DNA from: Larus michahellis
Taxonomy: Eukaryota > Chordata > Aves > Charadriiformes > Laridae
Length of the DNA: 64,000 bases
Direction: 5' to 3'
Assembly (NCBI RefSeq): GCF_964199755.1
Contig: NC_133907.1
Span: forward strand, 4,655,001 to 4,719,000
This document shows, in pieces, positions 13,609-39,262 of the stretch. The notes beneath the pieces were generated by a model. It saw nothing but the letters and a program-made list of their open reading frames with translations, ran no database searches and was not told the DNA's origin. The translations under genes were made by a program, and so were the position numbers. Numbering within the stretch: position 1 is the stretch's first letter; the number at the start of each line of letters is the position of its first letter.

Positions 13609-13614
13609 TTTATT
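13609..13614 (-). promoter_or_regulatory. TPD52L2: Proximal polyadenylation signal AATAAA of TPD52L2
   Basis: A canonical hexamer about 163 bases after the stop codon. The sequence downstream is T-rich but only weakly GU-rich, so it may be a minor, short-3' UTR site. A third hexamer at 13116-13121 lacks a clear downstream element. Confidence 0.4.
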
Positions 13615-13776
13615 TGACTTAGATCCAGCAGCAGTGTCTATGAATGAATGATGGATCTCTCCAGACTGGCTCTCAGCCCCTTCTAGGATTCGCATGTTGT
13701 TGCTGTTGTGAAGATTTGGGAGGGAGGGGGCTGGCTCTTACAGTTGTGCACAGCCGTGCAAAGCCACATCGCAGGT

Positions 13777-28795
<15,019 letters not shown>

Positions 28796-28998
28796 GGCGG
28801 CACCCCGGACCCGTCCAGCCGCCGCCGAAGAAGAAGGAGAAGAAGCCGCCGCCGCCGCCGCCACCGCCCCCCCCGGTGACGCAATCAGCGCCGCGCCGCC
28901 CCGCCCACTTCCGGGGAGGGTCGCGGGGAGAGCGCGTCACCTGCCGCGTCGCCACGGCGACGGCGCCACGTTCCCTTCCCCGCCGGGAAAGGGCGGGG

Positions 28999-29006
28999 TG
29001 ACGTCA
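28999..29006. promoter_or_regulatory. CRE palindrome TGACGTCA, copy 1
   Basis: A perfect CREB/ATF site flanked on the left by a GGGCGGGG GC box. It lies about 200 bp upstream of the TPD52L2 ATG. Confidence 0.75.
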
Positions 29007-29018
29007 CGGTGCCGGGGG

Positions 29019-29026
29019 TGACGTCA
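29019..29026. promoter_or_regulatory. CRE palindrome TGACGTCA, copy 2
   Basis: A second perfect site exactly 20 bp from the first, start to start. Both sit in a GGGGTGACGTCA context and so face the same helical side. Confidence 0.75.
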
Positions 29027-29150
29027 TGGTGCTGGGCGGTGGCGGCGGTGCGGTGCCGCCGGCCGGAGGAAAGGGGGCAGCAGCGGCACGGGCCGCCCGG
29101 GGCCTGTCACCCGGCCCGGGGGACGCTGCGGCCGCCTTCTCCCGCCCTGC

Positions 29151-31502
29151 GCGTTAATTAACCCTGCTAATTGGCCGCGGTAACGAACCCCGCTGCCTGC
29201 CCTCCCCACCCACCAGCCCCCGCAGGGTTTGGGGCTCCCGGGTGGGCCCCCAAACAGCCCCCTTCCCTCCACCGGCACATCTGGGAGCCGTGTCCCACCT
29301 CCAGATGTGCCTCGCGAACGCGGGTTTCCAGGTGGTGCCACCTGCAGCCGCCGCAGGGGGAAGCGATGGCGGGAGAGGAGGGTTTCTCCCTTCCTCTTCC
29401 TCGGCCCCCGGCCACCAGCCCGCTCGGTCCTTCTGCAGGGGCTGGAGGGGCAGCGGGAGCCCAAACTGCCCCGGCGGCGCAGCCTCCATGTCTGCTTCGG
29501 CTTTGAGAAGGGCCCCAGGGCGCGGGGAAGCCTTGGGCCGCTCTGCTTCCACCCGTTGGACGACCCGCCTCACTGAAAACCCCCTCGGCTGGAGTCTCCT
29601 GTCCAACTATTCTCATTTTCGGTGCCTTTTCCACACGGTCTCTTTGCGTTGCCCAGGATGAGGCGTGAAAAGGGAAGGGAAAATACGTGGGGAAACGGGC
29701 ATGAATTTCTCGGAGTCCTTTCCAACAACCCGCCCAAGCAGAGGGTTTGCAGTTGGCAGCCCCGGCACTCCTGGAAATGCCTTTTCTGGGGCATGGCCCG
29801 TCAGTGCCACTTGCCCTGCGTGTCTGCTTCTCCTCGTAAGGACGGGGAGCATTTTAACAGCTCAGCTTTTCATTGTAGGGGTTTTAGCAGGGGGGGGGTT
29901 ATTGCGAAGTTTGAAGCCTCAGCACAGGTCTTATTTTGAAGCAGTGGAAACCCAGGGAGTGGCCGAATGCTGAGCCCATATGAAAAATCTGGATTTTTCC
30001 AGGCTCACCAGAGCCCAGTTTCCTGAAAGTCTGGCCCTGAGAGGTGGCTGCAGCGGGAGGAGCCAGGAGGGCTGCGGTTCGCAGGGAGCTGCGGTGGCCT
30101 CTGCCAGCTCTGCCAGCCGTGAAACCCCACTGCCAAGTCCAGCCTCGCCAAACAGCCAAGGATCAGACTGTGCCTTGTGGGGACACAGAGAATCGCCCTC
30201 CAAAGATCCACCACTCCAGCGGCTAATTTCGCTCTACCTTCAAGCACTGGCTTTTAATTAAATGGATCATGCTGCCAACTTAATTATTCCTCATCCCAAG
30301 CCCTTGAAGGGTGATGGGAAGCAGAGAGCAATGCTGCATGTGGGGAGGGGAAAAAAAAATCCTCTTTTTTGGAGGATCATTGCTTTTTTTTTTTGAAGCT
30401 GCTGCAGCTCCACTGGGGCTGGGCGGTAATTTTGGGGGCAGAATGTCTGCGTCGTCTGCAGAAGCGTTCGCTCACCCCGACAGCTGCAGCTTCACGCCCT
30501 CCACATTCCCCCCGAGTTCCCCTTTTGTTGCTGCTGGGCTTTTCGCTTGGTTGGGGCTTTTTTTTTTTTGCCATTTGCTGGCAAGAGCTGAAATGTCAGG
30601 CCTGGGGCCGGTTCCCTTCGCTGATCCCCTTCCAGCCATGCGGAGGCGGAGGGGAGGGAAGGGGCCAGCTTCGACGGGTGGGGGGACGTCTCGTTTGGGA
30701 GGCGAGTGGCATCTCCCTGTGCCCGGGCATCGCTGGAAAGCGCATGTCCCCGGGCAACGCTTTGGTTCCCAGCCCAAGCTGCAAATCACGGCTGTTTCCC
30801 AGCAAAACAAGGAATTGTGTGAATGGCCATACTGACGGGAAGCGGCACCCGTGGGCGTCCTTGGCCACCGCAGGTCCCAGGACGGGGATGCTCCGGGTGA
30901 GCACAGACATTTCCCGGCTGCCGGTTCCCCATGTTTGTGCCGGGCTCCGGCAGGCGCCGCTGCTCCATGGCTTCGCTTGGAAGCCGACGCGATCTGGGCT
31001 CTGTGCCCCCTTTTAAAGCAAGCCCTGACCTAGATTTCCCTGCCCGCTGCAAAGCCAGCTGGGCTCTGCTCTCCCGTCACTCCTCCCTGCGGCTGGAAAG
31101 GGCCCAGCAGAGCAGTCCTGGCTCGTGCTCGTTAAGCCAGTGGGTATCAGCCCCATCGAGAGTGAGTCTGCGCTGGCTGATAGAGCCCTATCACGTTTTG
31201 CCTGGCCAAGTGCAATTCCCAGGCGCTAACGGAGCATCCCCCATGCAGAAGGGGTGGCCGGTGGGGCTATCTCTGTGCCCAGATGCAGCGGTGATGGCCC
31301 ACAGCCAGCCCTCGGCCCTGCCTATTCCCCTGCAGCAGTGCCCCCTGTCCCCACCGAGCCCCCTGGGATGTCCCACCACTCGGCCCTGCCAGAGCACCAG
31401 TGCCTGGGCTGACACGGGGGGCACAGCATTGCCTGGGGGTGCAGCGGGAAGGGGGCACGGCTGGATGGCCTCCAGTGGAGTGTGGGTGCAGCATGACCAT
31501 GC
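29151..31502. other. GC-rich intergenic DNA
   Basis: No gene recognised. Open frames on both strands overlap one another and show no domain, so they are judged compositional. T runs occur at about 30381-30392 and 30559-30570. Confidence 0.6.
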
Positions 31503-31945
31503 TGTCCATCTGTCTATCCATCAGTTTGTCCATCCATCTGTCTGTCCATCCATCCATCCATCCACCCATTTGTGTACCCATGTGTCTCTCCATCCATCTG
31601 TCCCTCCCTGTGTCCGTCCGTCTGTCTGTCCGTCCGTCCGTCCATCCATCCCTATGTCCATCCGTCCGTCCATCCATCCCTCCCTCCCTCCCTATGTCCG
31701 TCCGTCCATCCATCCATCCATCCATCCATGCATCCATCCCTCCCTCCCTCCCTCCCTCCCTATGTCCATCCATCCATCCATCCATCCATCCATCCATCCA
31801 TCCATCCATCCACCCACCCACACATCCCTGTGTCCATCTACCTGTCCGTCCATCCATCCATCCATCCATCCATCCATCCATCCATCCACCCACCCATCCA
31901 TCCCTGTGTCCATCTGCCTGTCCATCTATCCATCCATCCATCCAT
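31503..31945. repeat. (CCAT)n / (TCCG)n / (CCCT)n compound tetranucleotide satellite
   Basis: About 440 bp of imperfect CCAT repeats with interspersed TCCG, TCCC and TGTC tetramers, partly arranged in a longer CCTGTGTCCATCTG-punctuated period of about 85-110 bp. All plus frames stay open as Pro-Ser-Ile-His repeats, which explains the long Ser/His/Pro-rich open frames there. These are not protein genes. Confidence 0.95.
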
Positions 31946-34900
31946 GGCTCCCCGGCAGAGCCAGACCCCGCTCGTGGTTATGGACCGATCCCTCCCTTGG
32001 AGAGGCATCACCCGCTCAGTGTGCCCCACGCCGGGTGACTGCACAGGATGGTGTTTGCCTGGGCACTGGTGGCAAAACACACTCTTAAGAGCAAAAAGCA
32101 GCATTAAAAAATGGAGTGTGCACCAGCCCCCCCTGCTCCTCTGCTGCTGTGGACTCGGGATACGAAAGTGGCAGTTGGGAGCATCAGGGTGGACTCTGCA
32201 AGTGTCGCTCCCCAGGCACCACCCCGGGGGCTGCCCAACCCCCTCGTGCACACCAAAAAAAATCCCTTTTACACCTCAGATGAGGTGGATCCTCTTTCCC
32301 TGTCCCCCAGGCGGGAGCGGGGGGTGTGGGGCGGTGTTGATGTTCCTCTTTCCCCATCCGCCGCAGTCCCCTGCGTGCTGCGGGGCATTGCCCGCCCGCC
32401 ACCGCAGCAGCCGCCCGCCCGGTGCTGCCTTCCGCTTTTCTCCAAACCCGAAATAACCCCCGGGCTGTGGTGGGGGGACGCCAGGGGTGACGCTTCCTCT
32501 TTCCGAGACGCCGCCACCACTGCTGGGGAAGGGTCGGGGACTCTTGAGCGGGGCTGAACCGAGGGGACGTGGGCGCAGCTGCTGGGGCCGGAGGACAGAC
32601 GTCACGCGTGGGGCCTGTGGGGAGGATCCGGAGCATCCCCTGCGGGATGCGGGATGCCTGGAGACATCCGCCTCATTGCCTGGACCAGCCCCACATCCCC
32701 CAAGTTGCCATCTCCCCGCCAGTGTGGATGGCCTGGTGCAGACACACGGGCCGGAGTGGCCAGGGGTGGGCTGGGATCCTGGCATCCCCTGGGGGTCTCC
32801 GCCTTGAGCAGAAAGCCCCGTTCCCCAGAAAGTGTCAGAGATTCCCTGGCCAGCAGCTGGGTTTCCCCACCCGCAGCCAGACTCCCACCCCACTCCCACC
32901 CCTAACGCTCTCAGGAGCCGTGGGACCCATCCTGGCCAGGGCAGAACAGACTCCTCTCCTTGGCTGAGCAGCCTCCTCCCTCTTCCTCTGGGGCCAGTTT
33001 CAGAGCCCATCATTGCACCCCTCCACCTGGAAATGGGTTCCTTAATTTCTGCTTCGTTACCCTGGCTTGTTTGGCTGCTCTCAGCTCTGAAGCAGCTCCA
33101 GGGGCTGGCTGAGCACACCGCGCCAGCCACCAGCGCTGCCTCCCCGGCCGTGGGGTTTCTGTCCGGTCCCCACTTCGTCGCCTCTTGAACCAGCTTACGC
33201 CACTCGTTTCCACCCTCGTCACCGGGAATTCCCCCAGCAGGGTTTGGGGTGAAGTTGCTCATCTCTGCAGTCACAGCAGAGCCCGGGGAGCTGCCAGCAC
33301 TGTGGGGCAGGAGGGATCACCCCGCTCCAGCCCCACGACAGCACCCTGCTGCCCATGAGACCCATCCCCATGGCCAAGCCCCCCCAGGGGAACGTGGGGG
33401 GACATGGGGGGAAAACTCTCATTCCCAGGCTTCCCATGCACTCACAGAATGACGTGCGTGCCTGGGAGCGTGCAGGCTCCTGGGGACACGTGCACTCAGG
33501 GGGACAAGGGACATGTGCAGCTGAAAGAGCAAATGGGTGGTGGATCCACATCCCATTCCTGGGACCTTGAGCTCTGCAGCCTGGCTGGGACACAAGGGAT
33601 GCTTCCCAGGGGGCACAGGGTGCAAGAGCTGCGCTGCTGCCACTGCGGCTCTGACCAGCTCTGGGCATCAGCGTGGGACATCCTCACTGGCACCCAGGAC
33701 ACTTGGGAGCTGGGGGAAGGATCCGGCCCTCCAGCCCCCCCACCCCATGCTCCCGTCTGGAAATGGGCTGGGCAAAAGTCATCCTCCTCCTGGCTCCTGC
33801 CTGATTTTCCCCTGCCCTGCCCAGGGCTGCTCGGGGACCTGCTTCCCACCCTTCTAACCTCACCCTGGGATCCATCCAGCACCATCTGCTGCTTGGAAAA
33901 ACCCTGCTCCTTAAGCTGCTCTAATCCCCGAATCCTATCTGCATCCCACAGTCGGTGTGAGCCGTCGGCAAAGAGCATCTCCCCCGGCTCCCGCAGCCCA
34001 CGCTCCCCGGCAGCCCATGGCCATGCTCGCTGCGGCTCTCCCAGCTTTTCTGCCCTTGTGCCAGGGCTGGTTGGGTACTGGACAGGATCCGGCCATCCCA
34101 GCCCCTGTGCTGTGGGAAAATGCAAAATGCTTGGAGAGAAAAGGGAAGAAAAGCAATAAATGATGCCCAACGCATCCGCCTCCCTGCCCTTCTCTGCCCC
34201 AGGGAGCAGGGCGAGCTCGGCGCCATGGCAGAGGGCTGGAGCGCAGGATGCAGCCAGGGATGGGAAGGCTCAGAGGGGCGAGACCCCCCACCCCCGAGGC
34301 CAGGAGCTGGGGGGCAGCTGGCAGGAGAAGAAAGGGAGCGAGGGGCCGGGGAGATGTGGGAGAGGAGATAGAGGGGGATGAGCCAGCAGCAAAAGAGCCG
34401 AACATGGGAGGAGACAGACCCCCCAGCTCAGGAAGCCGGGGCTGGAGGAGCGGGGGGCCGGGGGGGTGTCTCCCCCCGCTCTCCCCTCCGAGGAAGCGCA
34501 GGGGAGAGCTTCCCGGAGGACGCGGGGGGAGAGGAAGTGCTGGAGACAGCTGCACAACATCTGGCAGCGGCGAGGCCCCCCCCGGGACCCCGAGGCGGCC
34601 AAGCACGGGGGGGGCCAGCCAGCACGATGCTTCCTGCCACCCCTCCGCCTCCAGATGTGCCCCCCGCTCCCCCCCCGGGCTGTGGCCCCCCTGGCCCCCT
34701 GCACCCTGATCCCAGCCCCCTGCACCCCCACCCTTCCGTCTCCTCCGGGACGTGCCCAACACCTGCTCCCAGTTCAGTCCCAGTTCGCTGGCGCTCCCAG
34801 GACCCCGCGGTCCCCGCAACACCCAGGGGACATGCGGCCCCGTCACCTCTGGCATCCCCATCCTTTGATGGCCTTCCCAGCTCCCGCGGGGTGGGCTGGG

Positions 34901-35130
34901 GGGGACGGGATGACAGTCAGCTTTTGTCCCCAAATGGGGTGTGTTCCACTCCGTAGCACCGCGGTGCCATTCCCCAGTGCCAGGCCAGGCATGGGGACCC
35001 GGCAGAGCGGAGCAGAGGGCGCAGGGACGGCCCCATCCCAGCCAGCGCTTCCCACCCAATTCCTCCTGCCCCGAATCCTCCTGGATGCAGACCACCCCAA
35101 GCAGGGAGCAGCCCATCGCCCAGCCCCAGT

Positions 35131-35227
35131 AAATAGCTGGGTAAGGATGAAAAGCAAGACAGGATTAGCCGCGGGCAGGGAAAATAGCCTCTCTCCTCAA
35201 AAATAGCTTCCTGGGATTAAAAATAGC
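35131..35227. promoter_or_regulatory. Cluster of AAATAGC words including a MEF2 consensus
   Basis: AAATAGC occurs at 35131, 35182, 35201 and 35221. The last is inside TTAAAAATAG (35217-35226), a full MEF2 consensus. The last three are spaced 19 and 20 bp apart, about two helical turns. The cluster is an AT-rich island in GC-rich DNA. Enhancer function is an inference. Confidence 0.4.
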
Positions 35228-35377
35228 CAGAGGTCCCAAAGCCATTGCTGCGGGGGGACGCAGGCACCAGCTGGGCTGGGCTGCCTGCTCCCGCGCTGGG
35301 GGACAATTAGGGGCATTATGGGCAGCTTAGGGCTCCTCGGAGCCATCTGGCCGCGGGCAGAGCCCCTCAGCACCGTC

Positions 35378-35415
35378 CCTGCGGCAGGATCAGGCCCCTG
35401 CGGCAGGATCAGGCC
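35378..35415. repeat. Perfect 2 x 19-bp tandem duplication
   Basis: CCTGCGGCAGGATCAGGCC occurs twice, head to tail and without mismatch, so the duplication is recent. Confidence 0.9.
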
Positions 35416-37302
35416 CACTCCCAGTGATCCCAAAGAGGCCAGGCAGAACTAGAGGCAGGGATGGTTCCCAAACCCCGGTTATCCCCTTTCCCAGGGCAAG
35501 TCCCCAGGGATGCTCTGGGCTGTCCCAGGGCACAGAGCAGGGTTTTCCCCCACGGGCAGGATTGGGTCCAGCCGGGGGCAGGCGTGGGTGAAGTCCAGCC
35601 TGGAGCTTTGCGGGTGTCCCATGGCAGGGGGGCTGCCCCGCTCCCGGTGCTGGAAACCCCCAGCCTGGGGTGATGCTGGCACACAGCCGGACTCCCCCCA
35701 TCCCGGCCAGCCCCGGGGGGTTTCTGCCCTGCGTTGCACCCTGCAAACTCCCGTCCCTCTCCTGGGAGCTCAGGCAGGGCTGGAGCAAAACAATTCCCCC
35801 TTCCCTTTGCTCAGGCAGGAGATCCCCAAGCAGCCCCAGCAGGGAGCCACATGGGGCTTTGACCCCCAGGCATCTACCAGCTGCCCCGGGGGATGCCCAC
35901 GGGATGGGCTGGACACTGGCAGGACATGTCCCTGTTCCTCCTGGCACAGAGAACCGATGGGTGTCAAACCGCACTTCCCGCCGGCTGCCCCGGCTGCACC
36001 GCGCTGCTCCTCCCTGCGCCGCAGGAAAGCGGCATCAAAGGTGGCCGGAGGCACCGGGGCTGGGAACATGGAGCTCAGGTTTTCCCAGAAAGCTCCGGCA
36101 CAGGCTGAGCCCTGGATGCCGGCAGCAATGGCCATGCCATGGTACGTACCAAACCAAAGCCACCAGCAGTGGCAAGGAGGCGGCCACCGGCATCACCACC
36201 ACGCTGGTGACCAGAGGCAAAGGTGGTCTCGGTGTCGAGGGGCGAGGACCAAAAGCCGCCAGCGAGTGCCGTGTCCCTGGCACAGCCAGCCCCGGGAGGG
36301 AGAGCAGGAGCTGGGTTTGACATTTTCACCTCCACCTCCTGTTTTCTGCTCTCCTCCCAGCCGGCGCTTGGAAACGGCTCCTCTTTCTCTCCCTGCTTTT
36401 CTTCCCGCATTTCCGCTGGCCGTGGGCTTTGTGCAACATCTCAGCCCGGCAGGAGAAGGAGAGCAGGGTCCTCCTCCTGCTCAGACAGGAGGGCTGGGGG
36501 GTGTGGGGGCAGGCGGGGGTCCTGCGGGAGAAAAGAATTTAGCGGGAGCCTCGCAAAGAATAAATCCCCAGCTCCTGGAGTCACGGGAAATTGTGAGTTG
36601 CCCGGCTCACGGTGCTACAGCCAGAAAGATACTTATGGGGCGAGAGCGGGGATGGCTGGCAGGGGACGGTGGCATCCCAGTCTCGAGCGGGGACAGCCAC
36701 CCTCAGGGAGCGGCGAGGTCGAGGGGGGCCTCTCTGTGCCCCCTGGTTATTGTCGGCTCCATCCGCTCCCCGGCCCCTCTCTGCCCCCGCCGGGCATTAG
36801 CCAGCTGATCCCGCTCGCAGCCTCCCTAAGGCACTTAGAGGGGTTAAAAACAGCAACTGTCCCAGCCCCTGTCCCCAGGGCACCCTCCAACACCGGCCCC
36901 AGCTCCCCGGGGCACTGGCACTGCCCTGGTGCAGGGTGGACACTGTGGCCACCCCCCCGCGTGGGTCCCTGTTCCAGGAAGATCGTGGGTGTTATCTCCG
37001 GGTCACCCCATCCTCTCCCAGCGCTGGGGCAGTGGGGGCAGATGTGGGGCGACCCACCCGCATCGCCTCCTCCCTGCCTGCCTGCATGGGGGGGAGGTGA
37101 TGGGGGACATTAATAAAGGGCGCTGGGCTGGGGGACGGTGGCGGGAGGGACAAAGGTGGCCCGTTGCTGTCTGCTGCAAAGGGCCATGGCGGTGGGGAAG
37201 AGGGTCCCCCCAGCACCCAGCCGCTGCCCCCCTCCCAGCGCCCTCCTCTCCGCCTTCCCCAAAATCCTGCCCGAAGGCAGGGAGATGAAAGTGGGGCTCG
37301 GG

Positions 37303-37336
37303 CTGCCCTGCCTGCCCTGCCTGCCCTGCCTGCCCA
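37303..37336. repeat. 9-bp microrepeat (CTGCCCTGC)n
   Basis: About four copies of the CTGCCCTGC unit in tandem. Confidence 0.85.
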
Positions 37337-37445
37337 CATCCTTCCCCGCACATTCCTCTCCCTCCTTCATCTCCCCGGGGGTGCCCGTCCGCACTCAGCG
37401 CCGCGGCAGCCCAGGCTGGAGGAGACCTTGGCGTTTTCCCCTCTG

Positions 37446-37455
37446 TTAAAAATAG
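37446..37455. promoter_or_regulatory. MEF2 consensus TTAAAAATAG
   Basis: The same 10-bp word as at 35217, again an AT-rich island (about 37438-37480) in GC-rich DNA and followed by GAGATTTATTTTCTGG. Function is inferred. Confidence 0.3.
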
Positions 37456-38807
37456 CATGAGATTTATTTTCTGGCAGCATGGAAAGCCCCCGGGGCGGAC
37501 GAGAGGAAGCAGCCGGGCTCGGGCAGGCCGGGGAGGTGGGGGGAGAGCGTAAAGGGCAGGAAATAACCCCCGGCAGCGGCGGCCCTGGCGAGGGGAAAAT
37601 GCTCAGATGCAAACAGTGTGCGGTTAATGTGGAAACTCCCAGGGCAGCAGCCACAGCCGGCCCTGCGCATCCTGCGCTCCGGCCAAGCTGCCTCCTCCTG
37701 CTCCCCATGGCAGGGCTCCGGACCCCCTGGACACCCCCCCTCCAGCACCGTGATGCCTCTGCACAAGCTCCTGGGTTTGCCCTGACCCCAGCCCCACGTC
37801 CTCACACCCTCCCTGGCACCCATTCCCCCTTGTTGCATTATACAGAGGGGAGGTGGGATGCTGCCGGAGACCACGGGATGCTGGCAGCCGGCAGGCAGGG
37901 GAGGGCAGGGAAGGGCCCTGCCTGAGAAAGCATTTCGCATCCCGTCACCCCCTACCCCATCTCCCTCGGGTCCAGCCCAAATTGCTCCTTGAGTGCTGGG
38001 CAGTTGGTTTCGGTCCTTGTCCCCCCTCCACAACCAAGCAGAGCCATTCCCAAAGCAGAGCGGGCGGCTGCCGGCACATAAACCCCCCGGAGCTCTGTGC
38101 TACCCGCCTCTTCCCAGGATTTCGTTCCTGGGGGGCTCACCCAGGGGCTTCCACCTGCCCTCTGAGGATGCTCACAGTGCCTCTGCCTGCACCCACCTCC
38201 CGCTGTCCCCCTGCCTAAAGCGAGGGGGGGGCCAGGACTGACCCCGCTCCTGGTCAGTGTTTCCCACACTGCCGGGAAGAGCATCCTGCCCTTCCCTGCC
38301 TGCCCCCCTGCCCCCCGGGAGCACAGAACCCCCGGTTTGCCCTGATTCCTCCCAATCCCTCCTCGCTTGGGAGGCCCTCTCTGTGCCACTGCCCCCCACG
38401 ACCTCCCTCTGCTTCCCGGGGGCCGGTCCCTATTTCCTGGGGACATTTTGCTTCTTTTCCCCCTTTCCCAGCCCATTTCTTATCAGCCTCACTATTATTT
38501 CCTCCCTGTCCACCCACCTGCTTATTTTAGCTGCTTCTTCCTTCCTCTCAGCTGCTTTTGGAGCCGAGTCCGGCCTCGCTGCCCCTCCGGTAGCCGCCAC
38601 CCTGGCCACACCAGCCCACCCCCCCACCCCCCCCCACCCACCCGCGTCCCCCAGCCCCTCCATCCCCAGCGTCCCCTTGACACCTCAACTGTGGCCAGGC
38701 AAGTGATGCTGGGTGCCGGGTGCCGGGTGCAGGCAGCCATGGGGTGCCAGCTCACGCTACCCACGGGCTTGGTTCCCTGCCTGCCCGCCGGCCGGGCGCG
38801 GGGGCTC

Positions 38808-38815
38808 TATTTAAG
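38808..38815 (+). promoter_or_regulatory. Isolated TATA-like box TATTTAAG
   Basis: A TATA-like word in otherwise GC-rich surroundings, preceded by GC-box-like sequence. It could start an unannotated plus-strand transcript near 38840. No convincing coding exon follows, so confidence is low. Confidence 0.2.
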
Positions 38816-39086
38816 GCAGGATCCTGCCATGGCTCCTTGGCTAATTGAAGCCTGTGGCTGCTCTTTGAGGCTCCTTGGCTCGCTGGCCGGCTCCTCTCCT
38901 CCCTCGCTTGGGTTGCCTGGCCTCTGCCTGAACCCTGCCTGCAGGCTCTGGCTGCTGCGCTCCCGCCTGCCTCCCCCAGCCTGCGCTGGCTTCTGGAGCG
39001 CTCCGCCGTGCAAAACGGTTTGCAACGAAGCATCTTCCATCAGGGAAAATGGCTGGGTCACATCCCCGTGCCCTGCCCGCGTCCTG

Positions 39087-39262
39087 CCTGCATCCCTTCA
39101 CCCTGCCTGCATCCCTTCACCCTGCCTGCGTCCTGCCTGCATCCCCACACCCTGCCCGCATCCCCACACCCTGCCTGTGCCCTGCCTGCATCCCCACACC
39201 CTGCCTGTGTCCTGCCTGCATCCCCACACCCTGCCCGCATCCCCACACCCTGCCTGCATCCA
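39087..39262. repeat. Minisatellite with 19-bp and 11-bp units
   Basis: Units CATCCCCACACCCTGCCTG (19 bp, some with CTTCA) alternate with 11-bp TGTCCTGCCTG-type units, giving a 30-bp higher-order period in part of the array. This explains the His/Pro/Thr repeats in all frames here. Confidence 0.92.

Larger units (their letters stand above)
12051..13776 (-). other. TPD52L2: TPD52L2 3' untranslated region (distal end inferred)
   Basis: This follows the TAG stop at 13777-13779. AATAAA signals on the minus strand lie at 13609-13614, 13116-13121 and 12070-12075. The distal one is followed by a GT/T-rich stretch (TGTTCTTGTCTTGTTCC), the best downstream element of the three, so a 3' UTR of about 1.7 kb is favoured. 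Use of the proximal signal would give only about 0.17 kb. The body is moderately AT-rich with no other gene. Confidence 0.65.
28796..29150 (-). promoter_or_regulatory. TPD52L2: TPD52L2 CpG-island promoter and 5' UTR
   Basis: Upstream of the ATG, the 5' UTR reads a GAA/TTC-rich stretch (28826-28844) and a GCC triplet array (28845-28862, CGG on the mRNA strand). Above these come an ETS-type CACTTCCGG with a GC box near 28900-28916 and two TGACGTCA palindromes near 29.0 kb. No TATA box is evident, which fits a dispersed housekeeping start near 28.87-28.90 kb (inferred). Confidence 0.8.
31946..39062. other. Very GC-rich intergenic block, no gene recognised
   Basis: CpG- and C-rich sequence with frequent G/C runs. 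Open frames of up to 432 codons occur, but several frames on both strands are open at once, the translations are Pro/Gly/Arg/Ala-rich without domains, and no splice-consistent chain emerges. An intronless ABHD16B, which sits here in human, was looked for among the translations and not seen. Confidence 0.55.

Noticed and set aside
30931-32456. Several overlapping Ser/His/Pro/Ile-rich open frames
   Set aside because: All plus frames are open across the CCAT array at once, which is typical of simple-sequence repeats and not of coding sequence.
33935-35116. 393-codon minus-strand open frame
   Set aside because: GC-rich composition keeps many frames open here. There is no recognisable domain, and it competes with open frames of similar length on the opposite strand.
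35510-36808. 432-codon plus-strand open frame
   Set aside because: The longest in the block after the repeats, but the translation is low in domain character, and overlapping frames on both strands are also open. It was not called without expression or homology evidence.
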